Assembly: GCF_024832785.1 (NCBI RefSeq)
Contig: NZ_CP116615.1
Coordinates: forward strand, 682,001-746,000
DNA from: Fontisphaera persica
Lineage (GTDB): Bacteria; Verrucomicrobiota; Verrucomicrobiia; Limisphaerales; Fontisphaeraceae
DNA length: 64,000 nt
Reading direction: 5' to 3'
A model generated the notes under the pieces. The model ran no database searches. It worked only from the letters and a program-made list of their open reading frames with translations, and was not told where the DNA came from. The stretch's first letter is position 1. Each line of letters starts with the position of its first letter. Position numbers and translations under genes: made by a program. Positions 1-9,583 of the stretch are shown here, piece after piece.

Positions 1-60
1 ATCCCTGGCATCAACCTTCGCCGACGAGGCTGCATCCACTTGAAGCTGCCCTACGCATAA
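1..60 (+). CDS. Possible 3' end of an upstream gene (partial)
   Basis: Frame 1 is open from the window edge and ends in TAA at 58-60, giving 19 residues that finish in KLPYA. The next gene starts six bases later, which would suit a tandem arrangement. There is too little sequence to name a product, and a 19-codon open stretch can occur by chance. Confidence 0.3.
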   Translation: MPGINLRRRGCIHLKLPYA

Positions 61-65
61 CCACC

Positions 66-701
66 ATGTCTGCTATCAGCGAAACCATCGTGCGGGAATA
101 CTTTGAACTGCACGGATTTTTTATTCACCAGGAGCGCAAGGCGGTCAGCCCTGTGCGGCGTGAAGACGAGGACATTGACTTTGTGGTTTGGAACCCGCAA
201 GCCCAGCCTTCTGCGGCTCATTTGCCCTTTGTTTTGCGCTCGCGCCACTTGCGGCATATTACCCGGGCCGTGGTGGTGGTCCGGGGCTGGCACACGGAGG
301 CCTTTACGGCGGCTTTTCTCAACGCCGTCCCCGAAATGCTGCGGTTTTTGCAACCGGACAGTCTGGAACGATTGGAGCGTGTTTATCCCGGCCCGGAACC
401 GTTGCTTAAACTGCTCGTGGCGCCGGAGCTGCCGGTGCAGGAGACGGCCCGCCAGCAAAGCATCGAGTTTCTCAAGAGCAAAGGTCTGGACGGCGTTCTG
501 CTTTTTCGCGATGTGCTGGCTGATTTGGTGGACAGCGTGGAGGCCAACCGCAATTACCAGAAGAGCGACCTTTTGCAGGTCATTCGCATCCTCAAAAAGT
601 ATGGATTTCTGCGCGGCCCGCAGTTGGAGCTGTTCAATACCCGCCGTTCCCGCAGTGCGGGAGCACGCAAATCACGGCCTGACCCTGGTGCGCAGGAATA
701 G
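66..701 (+). CDS. Conserved hypothetical protein, 211 aa
   Basis: I do not recognise a named family. The protein is soluble: no signal peptide or membrane segment. It opens with a short helix (ETIVREYFELHGFFIHQERK), has a strand-rich core containing RAVVVVRGWHTE, and ends in a helical part with IRILKKYGFLRGPQLELF before an Arg/Ser-rich tail. The overall look is of a small nuclease-like or regulatory alpha/beta protein, but I see no catalytic motif. The start is the first ATG in the frame and has no clear Shine-Dalgarno. The last 30 bases overlap the end of the convergent exported-protein gene, so the last residues (after about 195) may be the least constrained part. Confidence 0.6.
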   Translation: MSAISETIVREYFELHGFFIHQERKAVSPVRREDEDIDFVVWNPQAQPSAAHLPFVLRSRHLRHITRAVVVVRGWHTEAFTAAFLNAVPEMLRFLQPDSLERLERVYPGPEPLLKLLVAPELPVQETARQQSIEFLKSKGLDGVLLFRDVLADLVDSVEANRNYQKSDLLQVIRILKKYGFLRGPQLELFNTRRSRSAGARKSRPDPGAQE

Positions 702-3200
702 CCAGCCGTTGGTCATGGGCATGGTGAAATTCACCTGGCTTCCGCTGTTCGAGTAGGTGGCCAGCGTCGTCCAGTTCGAGAGATTCAGGGACCCCTGAAT
801 ATCGTAAGTGAATCCCGGGGTGGTATTGAAAACCAGTTGGATGGAGTTTTGTCCCGCCTTTTGCGGCGGCGGAATCATGGGGGCCGTAACCACGGTCAAC
901 GTGGCCGGCGTGCTGGTGACTGTGGCTGTAGCATTGCTGATGGTTACGAAATAAGTGCCGGCATGAGCCGGTTGCACATTGGACAGCACCAGCGAGTTAT
1001 TGGTGTGGCCCGCCAAAATCGCGCTGTTAAACCACCACTGGTAGGCCAGCGGAGCATCGCCCGTGGCGTTGACGTTGAAGGTGGCTGTGCTCCCTTGCAA
1101 CACCGTCTGATTCTGCGGCGGCTGGACGATGGACGGAGGATTGGCCGTGAAAAACACCCCCGGCGAGGGAGGCGCGCCGAACCAGCTTGTTTCGTCATTG
1201 GCGTAAAGCGGCGCAATGCGATGCAGGGCATTGCCGCCGCCGTCCACAAAGTTGGTGGGCCAGGGCGCCTGGTCCTCATAACGCACTTTTTCCACGAGTA
1301 ACTGCGGTACATAGCCGGCATCTGGATGCGGCGGACGCTGGGCGAAATCAGGTCGAATCAGTTCAATCAACATCGTGCTGTTGGCCAGCTTGCCGCCGTA
1401 GGGCCCGTAGATGCGATTAAAATTGGTGGGGATGTTGTATTTGGCCTTGAAGATGGCCAGTTGCACGGTGTTGGTGACCGGATCGAAATTAACCACCAAT
1501 AAACTGCTGCGCGCCGGCAATACCACCCCCGTGGGAAAGGTAAATTCAATGCCGCCATTCAAACGCCAGCGGTTGGTGGCTTCGGTGGGGGTGAATAAGG
1601 GCACATTAGTGGAGGCCAAATTCGTCAGCTCAATATACTCATTGAGCGAATCATCCAACTGATTGGTGCCTTGGATGATGTCAGGGGGATGATACATGAT
1701 TTCACTGATGATGATGGGCCCCACCAAGGGATAAGGGTTGGTCTCCCCGCGGCCCGTGAGAAAGACCGACATCATCTCGGGTGGGTCATTGGCCGTGACG
1801 GACGTGCCGAGGGATAAATGCGACATGGGCACAAAGTCCGTTTTGCCATCGCTCTTCACATGCCGTCCCAAAGAGACCCCGTTGGCCGTGGCTTCAAAGG
1901 CCTTGCTCAGCCGGAAACCGGTTAACGGCCCGCCCCGGTTGGTGGCGCTGCACAACACCACTTGATCGCCGCGGGCTGAATTCAGGGTGAAGCTGGGCGC
2001 GATGCCGGTGCCATCTGGATTAAAATCCCTCTCGTACACCACCAGGAAGCCATTGGGAGGCACCACAGTGTTGGTGGGAAACTGGTATTTACGCGGGTTA
2101 TCTTCGCTGTTGCTGAGATAAAAGTGGTCCAGGCGATAAGGCTCGGAGGTTAAATTGAAAAACTCAATGGCATCCACCAGGGGCGGGTCTGTGTGGGCGA
2201 GCACCTCATTGATCACGATGTTCGTTATGAGCTGGAAATTGCTTTTGCCAGGGGTGCTGCGATTCACAACGAAACTCACTACATTGTTGGTGTTGCCATC
2301 CGGCATAAGCCCGTCGGAGACATTTTCCGGCTGCCGCTCCCGCACAATGACGCGATGAATGGCCTCCTGGGCCGGCGCACCCACATATGGCAGTAAAATC
2401 AACACATCGCCCACGTCACCGCCGAGCCGAAAATCGCATTCGTTGGCTGGCGCACGGGTGCCGCCATTGTCATTGGCCCAGAAAAGCTGGAAGCCGTTGG
2501 AGCTGATAAACGAAAGGGGGGGGATGACCTTTTGCTTGGCAGCCCCGCCATTATCCTGAATCACCAGCCCTTCCATGTTGACCGGAGGATTGGTGGCGGG
2601 ATTAAAAATTTCAAACCAGTCATCCGTGACCGGCGTGTTGGCCAGCCATTCATTGAATAACAAGGCACGCGGTGTGCCCAGGGGAATGGGGGCGGCATTG
2701 TCGGCCCCCGGGGTAGGCATGGTCAAACGCCAGGCCCCGCTGCCATCAGGCCAGCGGCTGATGGACAAGTCCTCAATTTGAAAGCCAAACCGCACGTAAT
2801 CCACCAGCGTGGGGGCATTGGTGGGACCACGATAAAGTCCAACTTCATCCGTGGCCTTTTTCAAATCGAAGCCTGTGTACAGCCCGGGGCCGTTGGTGAT
2901 TTTATTGCACCAAACCACCAGGAACTCAAAGGGTTGAATGACCGTGCCTGGCGGAAAGGCGTACTTAAAACGCTCCGTAAGATTGGTGTTGTTCGTGAGA
3001 TACCAGTCCGTCAGGCTCACAGCATTGGGGGTGGGGTTGTACAATTCGACATAACTCTTGGGATAGCCCTCCCCGTTGCGCACAGCCGCATTGTTATCCG
3101 CCAACACCTCGTTAATCACAATTTGTGCCGGGGAACTTACGGGAAGAACCATTGTCAACGCGGTGGCGCTCAGCCACCCCATCCACTTAAGCAACGTCAT
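672..3200 (-). CDS. Exported lamin-tail-domain / Ig-like protein, 842 aa
   Basis: A probable signal peptide covers residues 1-25 (hydrophobic core, cleavage near SPAQ). Four LTD-type units follow, recognised by INEVLADN, LLFNEWLANT, IVINEVLAHTDPP and IIISEIMYHPPD. An Ig-like domain lies at about 680-770 (YQWWFN ... AGTYFVTISN). The last 70 residues form the C-terminal module shared with the other giant proteins here, ending LFLRTRVRP. LTD domains in bacterial secreted proteins are thought to mediate binding; no enzymatic residues are visible. Units 3 and 4 closely match the end of the giant gene at 9582-25218 (shared FGRHV-SD and MYHPPD motifs), so the two are paralogous. The gene starts after an AT-rich leader without a good ribosome site. 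It converges with the small gene at 66-701. Confidence 0.85.
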   Translation of the reverse strand: MTLLKWMGWLSATALTMVLPVSSPAQIVINEVLADNNAAVRNGEGYPKSYVELYNPTPNAVSLTDWYLTNNTNLTERFKYAFPPGTVIQPFEFLVVWCNKITNGPGLYTGFDLKKATDEVGLYRGPTNAPTLVDYVRFGFQIEDLSISRWPDGSGAWRLTMPTPGADNAAPIPLGTPRALLFNEWLANTPVTDDWFEIFNPATNPPVNMEGLVIQDNGGAAKQKVIPPLSFISSNGFQLFWANDNGGTRAPANECDFRLGGDVGDVLILLPYVGAPAQEAIHRVIVRERQPENVSDGLMPDGNTNNVVSFVVNRSTPGKSNFQLITNIVINEVLAHTDPPLVDAIEFFNLTSEPYRLDHFYLSNSEDNPRKYQFPTNTVVPPNGFLVVYERDFNPDGTGIAPSFTLNSARGDQVVLCSATNRGGPLTGFRLSKAFEATANGVSLGRHVKSDGKTDFVPMSHLSLGTSVTANDPPEMMSVFLTGRGETNPYPLVGPIIISEIMYHPPDIIQGTNQLDDSLNEYIELTNLASTNVPLFTPTEATNRWRLNGGIEFTFPTGVVLPARSSLLVVNFDPVTNTVQLAIFKAKYNIPTNFNRIYGPYGGKLANSTMLIELIRPDFAQRPPHPDAGYVPQLLVEKVRYEDQAPWPTNFVDGGGNALHRIAPLYANDETSWFGAPPSPGVFFTANPPSIVQPPQNQTVLQGSTATFNVNATGDAPLAYQWWFNSAILAGHTNNSLVLSNVQPAHAGTYFVTISNATATVTSTPATLTVVTAPMIPPPQKAGQNSIQLVFNTTPGFTYDIQGSLNLSNWTTLATYSNSGSQVNFTMPMTNGWLFLRTRVRP

Positions 3201-3314
3201 ATATTCTGCTTAAAGTTACATCAAAGCGCTCTTTTTCTCAATTTCGTTTCCATTTGGCAACGGCATTTTGCATGCCGTGTAGCTCAAAAATGGGCGCTTG
3301 GCCAACGGGGCGGG

Positions 3315-3353
3315 CGAAAAAAGAAATGCCTGCGCCTGAGGCAGGCGCAGGCA
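3315..3353 (-). terminator. Rho-independent terminator downstream of the DUF772 gene
   Basis: A perfect 12-bp inverted repeat (3327-3338 with 3342-3353) surrounds a 3-nt loop. On the minus strand it is followed by TTTCTTTTTT (3326-3317). It lies 25 bp past the stop of the minus-strand gene ending at 3379 and before the next minus-strand gene starts at 3200, so it should separate the two transcripts. Confidence 0.75.
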
Positions 3354-3378
3354 CATGCGTGCTGGCCAAAACGAAGGC

Positions 3379-3954
3379 TTATTCGTCCGAAAGTAGGGTG
3401 TCAGCCAGAATGGCTAGGCGCACCCGTTTGGCGGCTTCCGCCTGGAAATCCGGGCGCGGTGGAATCATCCACCGGTCCAGCGAAGCGCTAGTGTAATTGC
3501 CCGTTTCCGGCGGTGGATTACGCCGTTCAGGGGGATACTGGCTTTCCCAAACCTTTTCCAACAGGGAGGCGAGGCAATTCTGAACCACGCCTTTATATTG
3601 CCGCCGAAACAGCCGCAATACATTCCAATCTGGCCGGTTGCCGGCGCAGATGTATTTCAGCGCCCGGTCATGTGGAATGGCCAGCTCGATATCGCGTGAG
3701 CCGGTCAGCCCCCGGGCATACGCGCAGGTCAGGAGCGTCAACAGCATCGGTGCCTGGTATGCTCCAAAGGCCGTTTTGAACTGGGTCTGCTTGAACTCCG
3801 GCTTGACCTGGTCTATGGCTTCCAACGTCATGCGTACCAGCGTCAGCGACCCCACCCATTCCGTCACGTCTCTGGGCATCGCCACCGGCTTGCGGGTCAG
3901 CGCCGCTTCGCCCCCATTACCCTCGGGCCATTCCTTGTGATTCGCGGCGTCCAT
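3379..3954 (-). CDS. Stand-alone DUF772 / transposase N-terminal-domain protein, 191 aa
   Basis: The central part (FGAYQAPMLLTLLTCAYARG, then SRDIELA, then GNRPDWNVLRLFRR) matches the DUF772 helical domain that begins IS5/IS1182-type transposases (InsH N-terminal). The DDE nuclease domain that should follow is absent; instead there is a short tail with RRNPPPETGNYTSASLDRW. The frame is open and intact. An ATG at 3954 is preceded by AGGAG (3964-3960) five bases upstream, so I prefer it to the in-frame ATG at 4020. A strong terminator follows. No inverted repeats or target duplications are visible, so this looks like a retained or domesticated DNA-binding domain rather than a live element; a decayed transposase is the alternative. 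Confidence 0.7.
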   Translation of the reverse strand: MDAANHKEWPEGNGGEAALTRKPVAMPRDVTEWVGSLTLVRMTLEAIDQVKPEFKQTQFKTAFGAYQAPMLLTLLTCAYARGLTGSRDIELAIPHDRALKYICAGNRPDWNVLRLFRRQYKGVVQNCLASLLEKVWESQYPPERRNPPPETGNYTSASLDRWMIPPRPDFQAEAAKRVRLAILADTLLSDE

Positions 3955-4217
3955 ATTAACTCCTTTCTCCGATTCTCGTTGCTTCGTTCCCCAATTTCCC
4001 ATGTCTTTCATTTCATTCATTCATGCTTAAACTACCCCACCCTTGTTACGGAAGCATGGCGTGGAAGTTAAATGTAGAAGGGCATTTGAACTGTTCTAAG
4101 TAACTCGGAAAGAAGCGGTTATCCTGCCCCCACTCCCGTTAAACTGAGAGCGGGGCAGGGGAGGGCCACCCCCGGGCGACCGGCGGGCTAAACCGTGTTA
4201 AGGCCGACCTGGTGAAC

Positions 4218-7200
4218 TCAAGGGCTTAATTTCAGGCGGTAAAACCGGCGGGGCCGGTCGGCGGCCTGCTGGTCTTCAAATACAATTCGCCCTTGGGGAT
4301 TGGTGAAACTTGCGGCTCGTGTCCATTGCCGCAAATCCTCAGAAGTTTCAATGTCGAGGCTCGTGCCCGCAGGGACATCAAACGCCAGTCGCAAGACGCC
4401 ATTGGACCATTGCAAAGACTCCGGTGGCAGGCTTAACCCATGCACGATAACGGTGGCCACCTGGCTGGTCACGGCTGCCACCGCATTGGAGACCACCACG
4501 TAATATTCTCCCGCATGAGCCATTTGCAGCGGCGCTAGCACCAGTTCAGCGTTGGTGGCCAGCGGCAGGGGCGCGCCGTTGTGCCACCATTGGTAACCTA
4601 GGTCAGTACCGGTGGCCGTCACTAATAAGGACAAAGAGCCGCCCACCCAACCTTCGCCGCTTTGTGGATGGTCCCAAATCTCCGGGGGAATCCTCACCGT
4701 GACGCGGGCGATGCGGCTGGTGACCACCCCGATGGCGTTGCTAATCACCACCCGGTAGTTGCCCGCTTGGAATGATGTGACGTTGGCCAATTCCAGCGTT
4801 GGGCCGGTGAAGGCTGGCAGGCGCAAATTGCCTTGATACCACTGGTAACTCAATGGCGCCATGCCGCTGGCCACCACGGACAATTGAACTCGTCCCAGGT
4901 AATCCACCTCCACGTCCGCCGGCTCCTGCAAAATCACCGGCGGGTCATTCGGGTAAAGCACCTCCGCGTAGAGGGCCATGCCAAAGACCACATCCGAACT
5001 TGTTGCGCTTTGCTGATGCACCTCCACCGCCATGACATTAGCTGCGCCAAAAAACACTCCGTTGGTATCCAGCGTCACCACCTCATAAACACCCTCCGGG
5101 GCAGTGGCATTGGCAAAAGTGCTGGCATTGACCGTGCCTTGATTCATCCGGATGCGCGCCTTCTCCAGCCCGTTAAGGTAAATGACCGCGCCGTCATCTA
5201 CCAGATTGGAGGAGATTAAACGCACCCCACGCGCCCCTTGCACGGCGGGCAGGTTGAAGGTGGTGCGGAAATAATAAGTCGTGATGGCCCCACCGCCGGG
5301 CGTGGTCAGGCTCAAGAGCGTGTTGATGGGTGCTATCGCCGGGTTGTCCTCTACGGCCAACAGCCCGCGGCCTTGCGGCCAGGTGGCGTCACTGTAAGCA
5401 GTGCCGCGCCAGGTCGTGCCTAAATCCTGGCCTTGCTGGTGGTAACGCCAGAGGTTGGTGATGCCGAACACCAGCAACCGATTGGTGAGGGTGCCCCGGT
5501 CAATGGTCAACCGGGCCGGTCCACCCACTGCCATGCCAAAGGCATTCGAGACCACCACGGTGTAATCCCCCTGGTGTTGGTAGCCGGCATTGGTAATCAC
5601 CAGCAGTCTATCCGTGGCTCCGACCAGATTGGTGCCATTCAGCCGCCATTGATAGCTCAGTGGTTCCCCTCCATAGGAAGAAACGCTAAAACGCGCTTCG
5701 GCTCCCAAAACAACCTCCACATCCGCAGGATGCTGGAGGATTTCCGGTGGGGCGTTGGTGGCGTCAACAAATAATAATTCGGCATCAGCAAAGCCCGCGG
5801 TTTCGCCATATTCCGGGCGAAACTGTGAACCCGATTCGTGGTGAAAATACCAGCGCCGGCGGGAAATGGACACGGTGAAATTGCCCATGTCACCCAAATT
5901 TTCAAAATTATTGACCACCGACGTTTGCCAGTCGGAAACACGGGTGCGGTTGATGGAGGAACGGCCCGTGTTCCAATCCACCGAGCAATACACCATGTAA
6001 GGCGCTTCATCATAATATTCCACCACTCCCCATGCCGCCCAGGTTTCAGAGCCATAAATGTAAAACTGGGCTGTATCGGGAGCCGGGCCGTAGGGAGTGA
6101 CACGGCCGCTGGGTAGTTCAATGTCATAGTATATGCGCGTGGTGGAGTCATAGAGACCCACGCGGTTGAAACCCGAACAAACCAGGCTTCCATAGGTGTT
6201 TGTAATGGCACGTGATAATTCGATGGTGCGCCCGGTCTGAGTCAGATTGGTGCCATGCAGCTCCACCAGGTGGGTGATGCGCTGGTTGCTGCTGTAGTCA
6301 ATGAGCCGCGTGCCCTGAGCGAAAGAATAGACGGTTTCCGTACGCAGGTTGCAGACCAGCCCGTAATAAGGAGAGGAACCCACCGTGGAGGCTTGGGTCA
6401 AGTCGCCGGCCAGCCAACGACCGGTGCGGCTATCGCCGGTTACAAAAACATGACTGCGCGAGACCGCGATGCCACCGCAATCGTCGCCCGTCAGCGATTC
6501 ATGGTCCACCGTTTTGCTGTTGTTGGTGAGCAGATTGACGATACGGAAGGTGTTCGGCAGCAATTGGACAAATCGCACCTGCGCCATCCGGCTGGTGGCG
6601 GCTCCGTAAAGATTGGTAATCACCACGTGGTAGAGGCCAAGGTTTCCTGACTGGATGGAACTGAGTTTCAACGTGTCATTCGTGGCCGCGAGAATGGCCT
6701 CGCCGTTGTAATACCATTGATAGGCAAATGGCGGGGTGCCTACGACTGCCACCTGCAACGCGCCGTCATTTCCGGGAAGAGTACTCAAGTCCGCTGGCTG
6801 CAAGCTAATCATGGGTGGGGATAACACTGTGACCATGGCCGTGCGGCTGGTGACGGCGCCAAAATAATTGCTAACCACAGCGTAATACCCGCCCTGGTAA
6901 TTCAAGTTAACATTGGGCAACGTTAAAACTGGATTGGTATAACCTATCCATTCGCCTTGGAAGTACCAATTGTAAAACAAGGGAGCATCTCCTTCCGCCT
7001 CCACGCGCAGTTCCAGTGTATTACCGGCCAGCACGGTTACATTGGTAGGGTGGGTGGTAATGCGTGGTACATTTCCCACCACCACATTGGCCACGCCGCT
7101 GGTGGCGCTGCCGTAGGGATTGGCAACGACCACGTAATAATCCCCCAGCGACTGGCTTTGCACATTGGTGATGACCAGCCGGTTGGTGTTGGCCGCCAGC

Positions 7201-9476
7201 GGCTGCCCGTTATGAAACCATTGATAACTCCGGGGCAACGCCCCGGCATCGGAAACCGCCAGCACTGCGGTTCCTCCCGTTTGCAAATATTGGGACGCCG
7301 GCGAGGCAATGATAAAGGGTGGAGCTTGAAGGCTTCTCTCAACGCTGACCGCCGCATATCCCAGTATCTCGCCGCCATTGGGACGAAATTGGGAACCAGC
7401 CTCATGGTGAAAATACCAGCGATTGCGGGAAAGGGAGAGCGTGATGCTGGCCATGTCGCCCAAATTATAGAAGTTTTGCAGCACTACCGTTTGCAGTCCA
7501 AGCTGTCCGGGAGCGGCTCCCGGCCCCACAGTGCTCCGCACGATGTTGCGGGTGTCCCGCACATACACCAAGTGCAAGGCATTGCTGAAACATTCCGCCA
7601 CTCCCCAGATGGCCCAACTTTCAGAGCCGGAATATTGTGGAAAACTCAGGACCCCCAGGTCGGTGACGGTGCCATCCGGCAACGAAATATGGTAAAGCCT
7701 GCTGCTGGTCCATAAAACAAAACGCCCGCTGCCACTGAAAACGCCGGAATTCCAGGTTTGAATCGTAATGGGCTGGCTCAGCGCCACTCGGCGTCCTGTC
7801 CAAAGTCCGGTGTTGCCATCCAATTCCAGTAAACCGTCCACACGGGTCAAATTGTAGTGCTGGAATTGATTGGTTCCCTCAGCCAGCGAATAGATTTTTT
7901 CCGTGCGCAAATCAGCCACCAGGCCATCCAGGACGACATTCATCCGTGCGCCCCCGCCGAGCGTGCCTGCATCGTAATGCGCCGTGTAGTTGTCGCCGGT
8001 AATAAAGACGCGATTGCTGGACACCACCAATCCGCCGCGGTCATCCCCCGTCAAGTTGTTATGGTCAATGGCCACCACGTTATTGGTGCTGAAGCTCAAA
8101 ATGCGAAAGATATCGGTATCTGGTTGAGCCACCGTCAACCACGCGACGGTGCTGGTGGCCACGCCCGCCGGATTGCTCACTTCCGCCCAGACGCGCCAGC
8201 CATTTTGGAAGGTGGTAACGTCCTCAAAAACCAATTGGGGGCCGGAGGCAAAAGGCCAAAGGGTCCCATTGACAAACCATCGGTAACTCAGCGGTGGGCT
8301 GCCAGATGCTTCCACTTCAAACACCACCGTTTCGCCTTCGCTCGCTGTGCGATGGGACGGCTGACGCAGGATGACCGGAGGGCGGGCGCCGGTGTGAATG
8401 ACCACATCGTCCAAAGCCCATTGGGCAAATCCCACACCGCCATGCGCCGGCTGGTACCAGCGGAATTGGGTGTTGGTGGAAATGGCTGCCGGCGGTAGGG
8501 GAATTTCCAAAAAAGTCCAGTTGGTCAGCAAGGCATTGGTGAACACCTCCAAGACATTCCATTCTCCGTTGCCCACGCGGTATTCCAGTTGCACGGCCTC
8601 TTCGGGCAAAAGGGTTTCTCCCCATTCTTCGCGCCCCCCGGCCGCATAACGCAGATAAAAAGCCACTCTTGCTTCATCCAACAGAGAAAGCGGCCGGCTC
8701 ACCAAGTATCGTTCATCGTCACCCCCAAACCACAAGCTGTTCACGCCAGAAACCGCGCCTGCATAATTGGTCACCAGCACGTCCACCCCCAGAGCGCCGG
8801 CAAAGGCGACCCACGCCCCCGGTTCCACGTCTGGTTCAAAGTCATCCATGAAACCGGGGTCAGGCACGATGACCTGAAAACTCCGGGTGACCCCCGTGGT
8901 TTCGCCCCAATTATCTGTGGCCTCCACCCGCAAGGTATGGGGACCCAGGCTGAGATTGGTCAGGATGATATCGTAGGGGGGCAGGGTCAACAGCCCCAGC
9001 AGGGCATCGTCCAAATACACCGCGAGATTGGTGATGCTGCCGTCGGCATCCGATGCTGCAAGGCTCACAACTAGAGGGGTGCCCAAAGCCACCAACTCAC
9101 CTTCTCGCGGCCGTGCCACGGTTAATTCCGGCTGGGCATTCACGACAATTTCCACAGTGGGTGACCAGACACTGACCTGGTTGTTGTCCGTCGCCAGTGC
9201 GCGCAACAGGTTGGTGCCGGCAGGGGGATTGGTCCAAAGCAGGGTAAAAGGCGCGTTGGTGGATGTGCCCACATACGTTTTACCGCGGTAATAGTCCACG
9301 CGCACGACCATGCCCTCGGCGTCGAAGTATTGCACCGTCACCGGCAGGGGCAGTGAGGGGTGCGCGATGAATTGCCCGTTGGTGGGCGAGGTGATGTTAA
9401 CCCAAAAAGGCTCCTGGGCCATTGCCATCATTCCCAGGCAAAGCCACAAGGCGCCCAACCGCCAGCCATTCTTCAT
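4218..9476 (-). CDS. Exported multi-Ig-domain protein with a duplicated unknown module, 1752 aa
   Basis: A signal peptide spans residues 1-20 (LWLCLGMMAMAQ). Next come two Big_9-like domains with 'VEATDN/ALATDN' motifs (about 25-210), a jelly-roll-like region with FMDDFEPD (about 215-365), then at least seven Ig-like domains marked by PLSYQWY and YYVVVSN. Between them lie two copies of a module of about 255 residues (about 457-710 and 977-1235). The copies share LTGDD-GG, VF-TGD and RWYFHHE-GSQFRP, and I cannot assign the module to a known family. A jelly-roll unit with DDGAVIYLNG lies near 1400-1510. The C-terminal module ends RRFYRLKLSP. The role is probably surface or secreted binding. The frame is uninterrupted over 5.3 kb and there is no clear Shine-Dalgarno. 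Confidence 0.85.
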   Translation of the reverse strand: MKNGWRLGALWLCLGMMAMAQEPFWVNITSPTNGQFIAHPSLPLPVTVQYFDAEGMVVRVDYYRGKTYVGTSTNAPFTLLWTNPPAGTNLLRALATDNNQVSVWSPTVEIVVNAQPELTVARPREGELVALGTPLVVSLAASDADGSITNLAVYLDDALLGLLTLPPYDIILTNLSLGPHTLRVEATDNWGETTGVTRSFQVIVPDPGFMDDFEPDVEPGAWVAFAGALGVDVLVTNYAGAVSGVNSLWFGGDDERYLVSRPLSLLDEARVAFYLRYAAGGREEWGETLLPEEAVQLEYRVGNGEWNVLEVFTNALLTNWTFLEIPLPPAAISTNTQFRWYQPAHGGVGFAQWALDDVVIHTGARPPVILRQPSHRTASEGETVVFEVEASGSPPLSYRWFVNGTLWPFASGPQLVFEDVTTFQNGWRVWAEVSNPAGVATSTVAWLTVAQPDTDIFRILSFSTNNVVAIDHNNLTGDDRGGLVVSSNRVFITGDNYTAHYDAGTLGGGARMNVVLDGLVADLRTEKIYSLAEGTNQFQHYNLTRVDGLLELDGNTGLWTGRRVALSQPITIQTWNSGVFSGSGRFVLWTSSRLYHISLPDGTVTDLGVLSFPQYSGSESWAIWGVAECFSNALHLVYVRDTRNIVRSTVGPGAAPGQLGLQTVVLQNFYNLGDMASITLSLSRNRWYFHHEAGSQFRPNGGEILGYAAVSVERSLQAPPFIIASPASQYLQTGGTAVLAVSDAGALPRSYQWFHNGQPLAANTNRLVITNVQSQSLGDYYVVVANPYGSATSGVANVVVGNVPRITTHPTNVTVLAGNTLELRVEAEGDAPLFYNWYFQGEWIGYTNPVLTLPNVNLNYQGGYYAVVSNYFGAVTSRTAMVTVLSPPMISLQPADLSTLPGNDGALQVAVVGTPPFAYQWYYNGEAILAATNDTLKLSSIQSGNLGLYHVVITNLYGAATSRMAQVRFVQLLPNTFRIVNLLTNNSKTVDHESLTGDDCGGIAVSRSHVFVTGDSRTGRWLAGDLTQASTVGSSPYYGLVCNLRTETVYSFAQGTRLIDYSSNQRITHLVELHGTNLTQTGRTIELSRAITNTYGSLVCSGFNRVGLYDSTTRIYYDIELPSGRVTPYGPAPDTAQFYIYGSETWAAWGVVEYYDEAPYMVYCSVDWNTGRSSINRTRVSDWQTSVVNNFENLGDMGNFTVSISRRRWYFHHESGSQFRPEYGETAGFADAELLFVDATNAPPEILQHPADVEVVLGAEARFSVSSYGGEPLSYQWRLNGTNLVGATDRLLVITNAGYQHQGDYTVVVSNAFGMAVGGPARLTIDRGTLTNRLLVFGITNLWRYHQQGQDLGTTWRGTAYSDATWPQGRGLLAVEDNPAIAPINTLLSLTTPGGGAITTYYFRTTFNLPAVQGARGVRLISSNLVDDGAVIYLNGLEKARIRMNQGTVNASTFANATAPEGVYEVVTLDTNGVFFGAANVMAVEVHQQSATSSDVVFGMALYAEVLYPNDPPVILQEPADVEVDYLGRVQLSVVASGMAPLSYQWYQGNLRLPAFTGPTLELANVTSFQAGNYRVVISNAIGVVTSRIARVTVRIPPEIWDHPQSGEGWVGGSLSLLVTATGTDLGYQWWHNGAPLPLATNAELVLAPLQMAHAGEYYVVVSNAVAAVTSQVATVIVHGLSLPPESLQWSNGVLRLAFDVPAGTSLDIETSEDLRQWTRAASFTNPQGRIVFEDQQAADRPRRFYRLKLSP

Positions 9477-9523
9477 AAGATTATTTCTATTATTGGACGT
9501 TGCCCCAATGGGTTTGCTCCAGG

Positions 9524-9583
9524 AAAAAAGGCCTATCCAGCCCCTGTTGGGCTTAACTCATAGTCTGCTTGTTCGGGCCTTTT
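9524..9583 (-). terminator. Possible terminator after the giant gene
   Basis: Outer arms AAAAGGCC (9526-9533) and GGCCTTTT (9576-9583) enclose a smaller hairpin AGCCC/GGGCT. On the minus strand the structure ends in TTTTTT. It overlaps the stop codon of the gene ending at 9582 and lies upstream of the next minus gene (start 9476). The wide loop makes it a moderate call. Confidence 0.4.

Noticed and set aside
3200-4217. Insertion sequence around the DUF772 gene
   Set aside because: No DDE domain, no terminal inverted repeats and no target-site duplication could be found; only the N-terminal domain is present.
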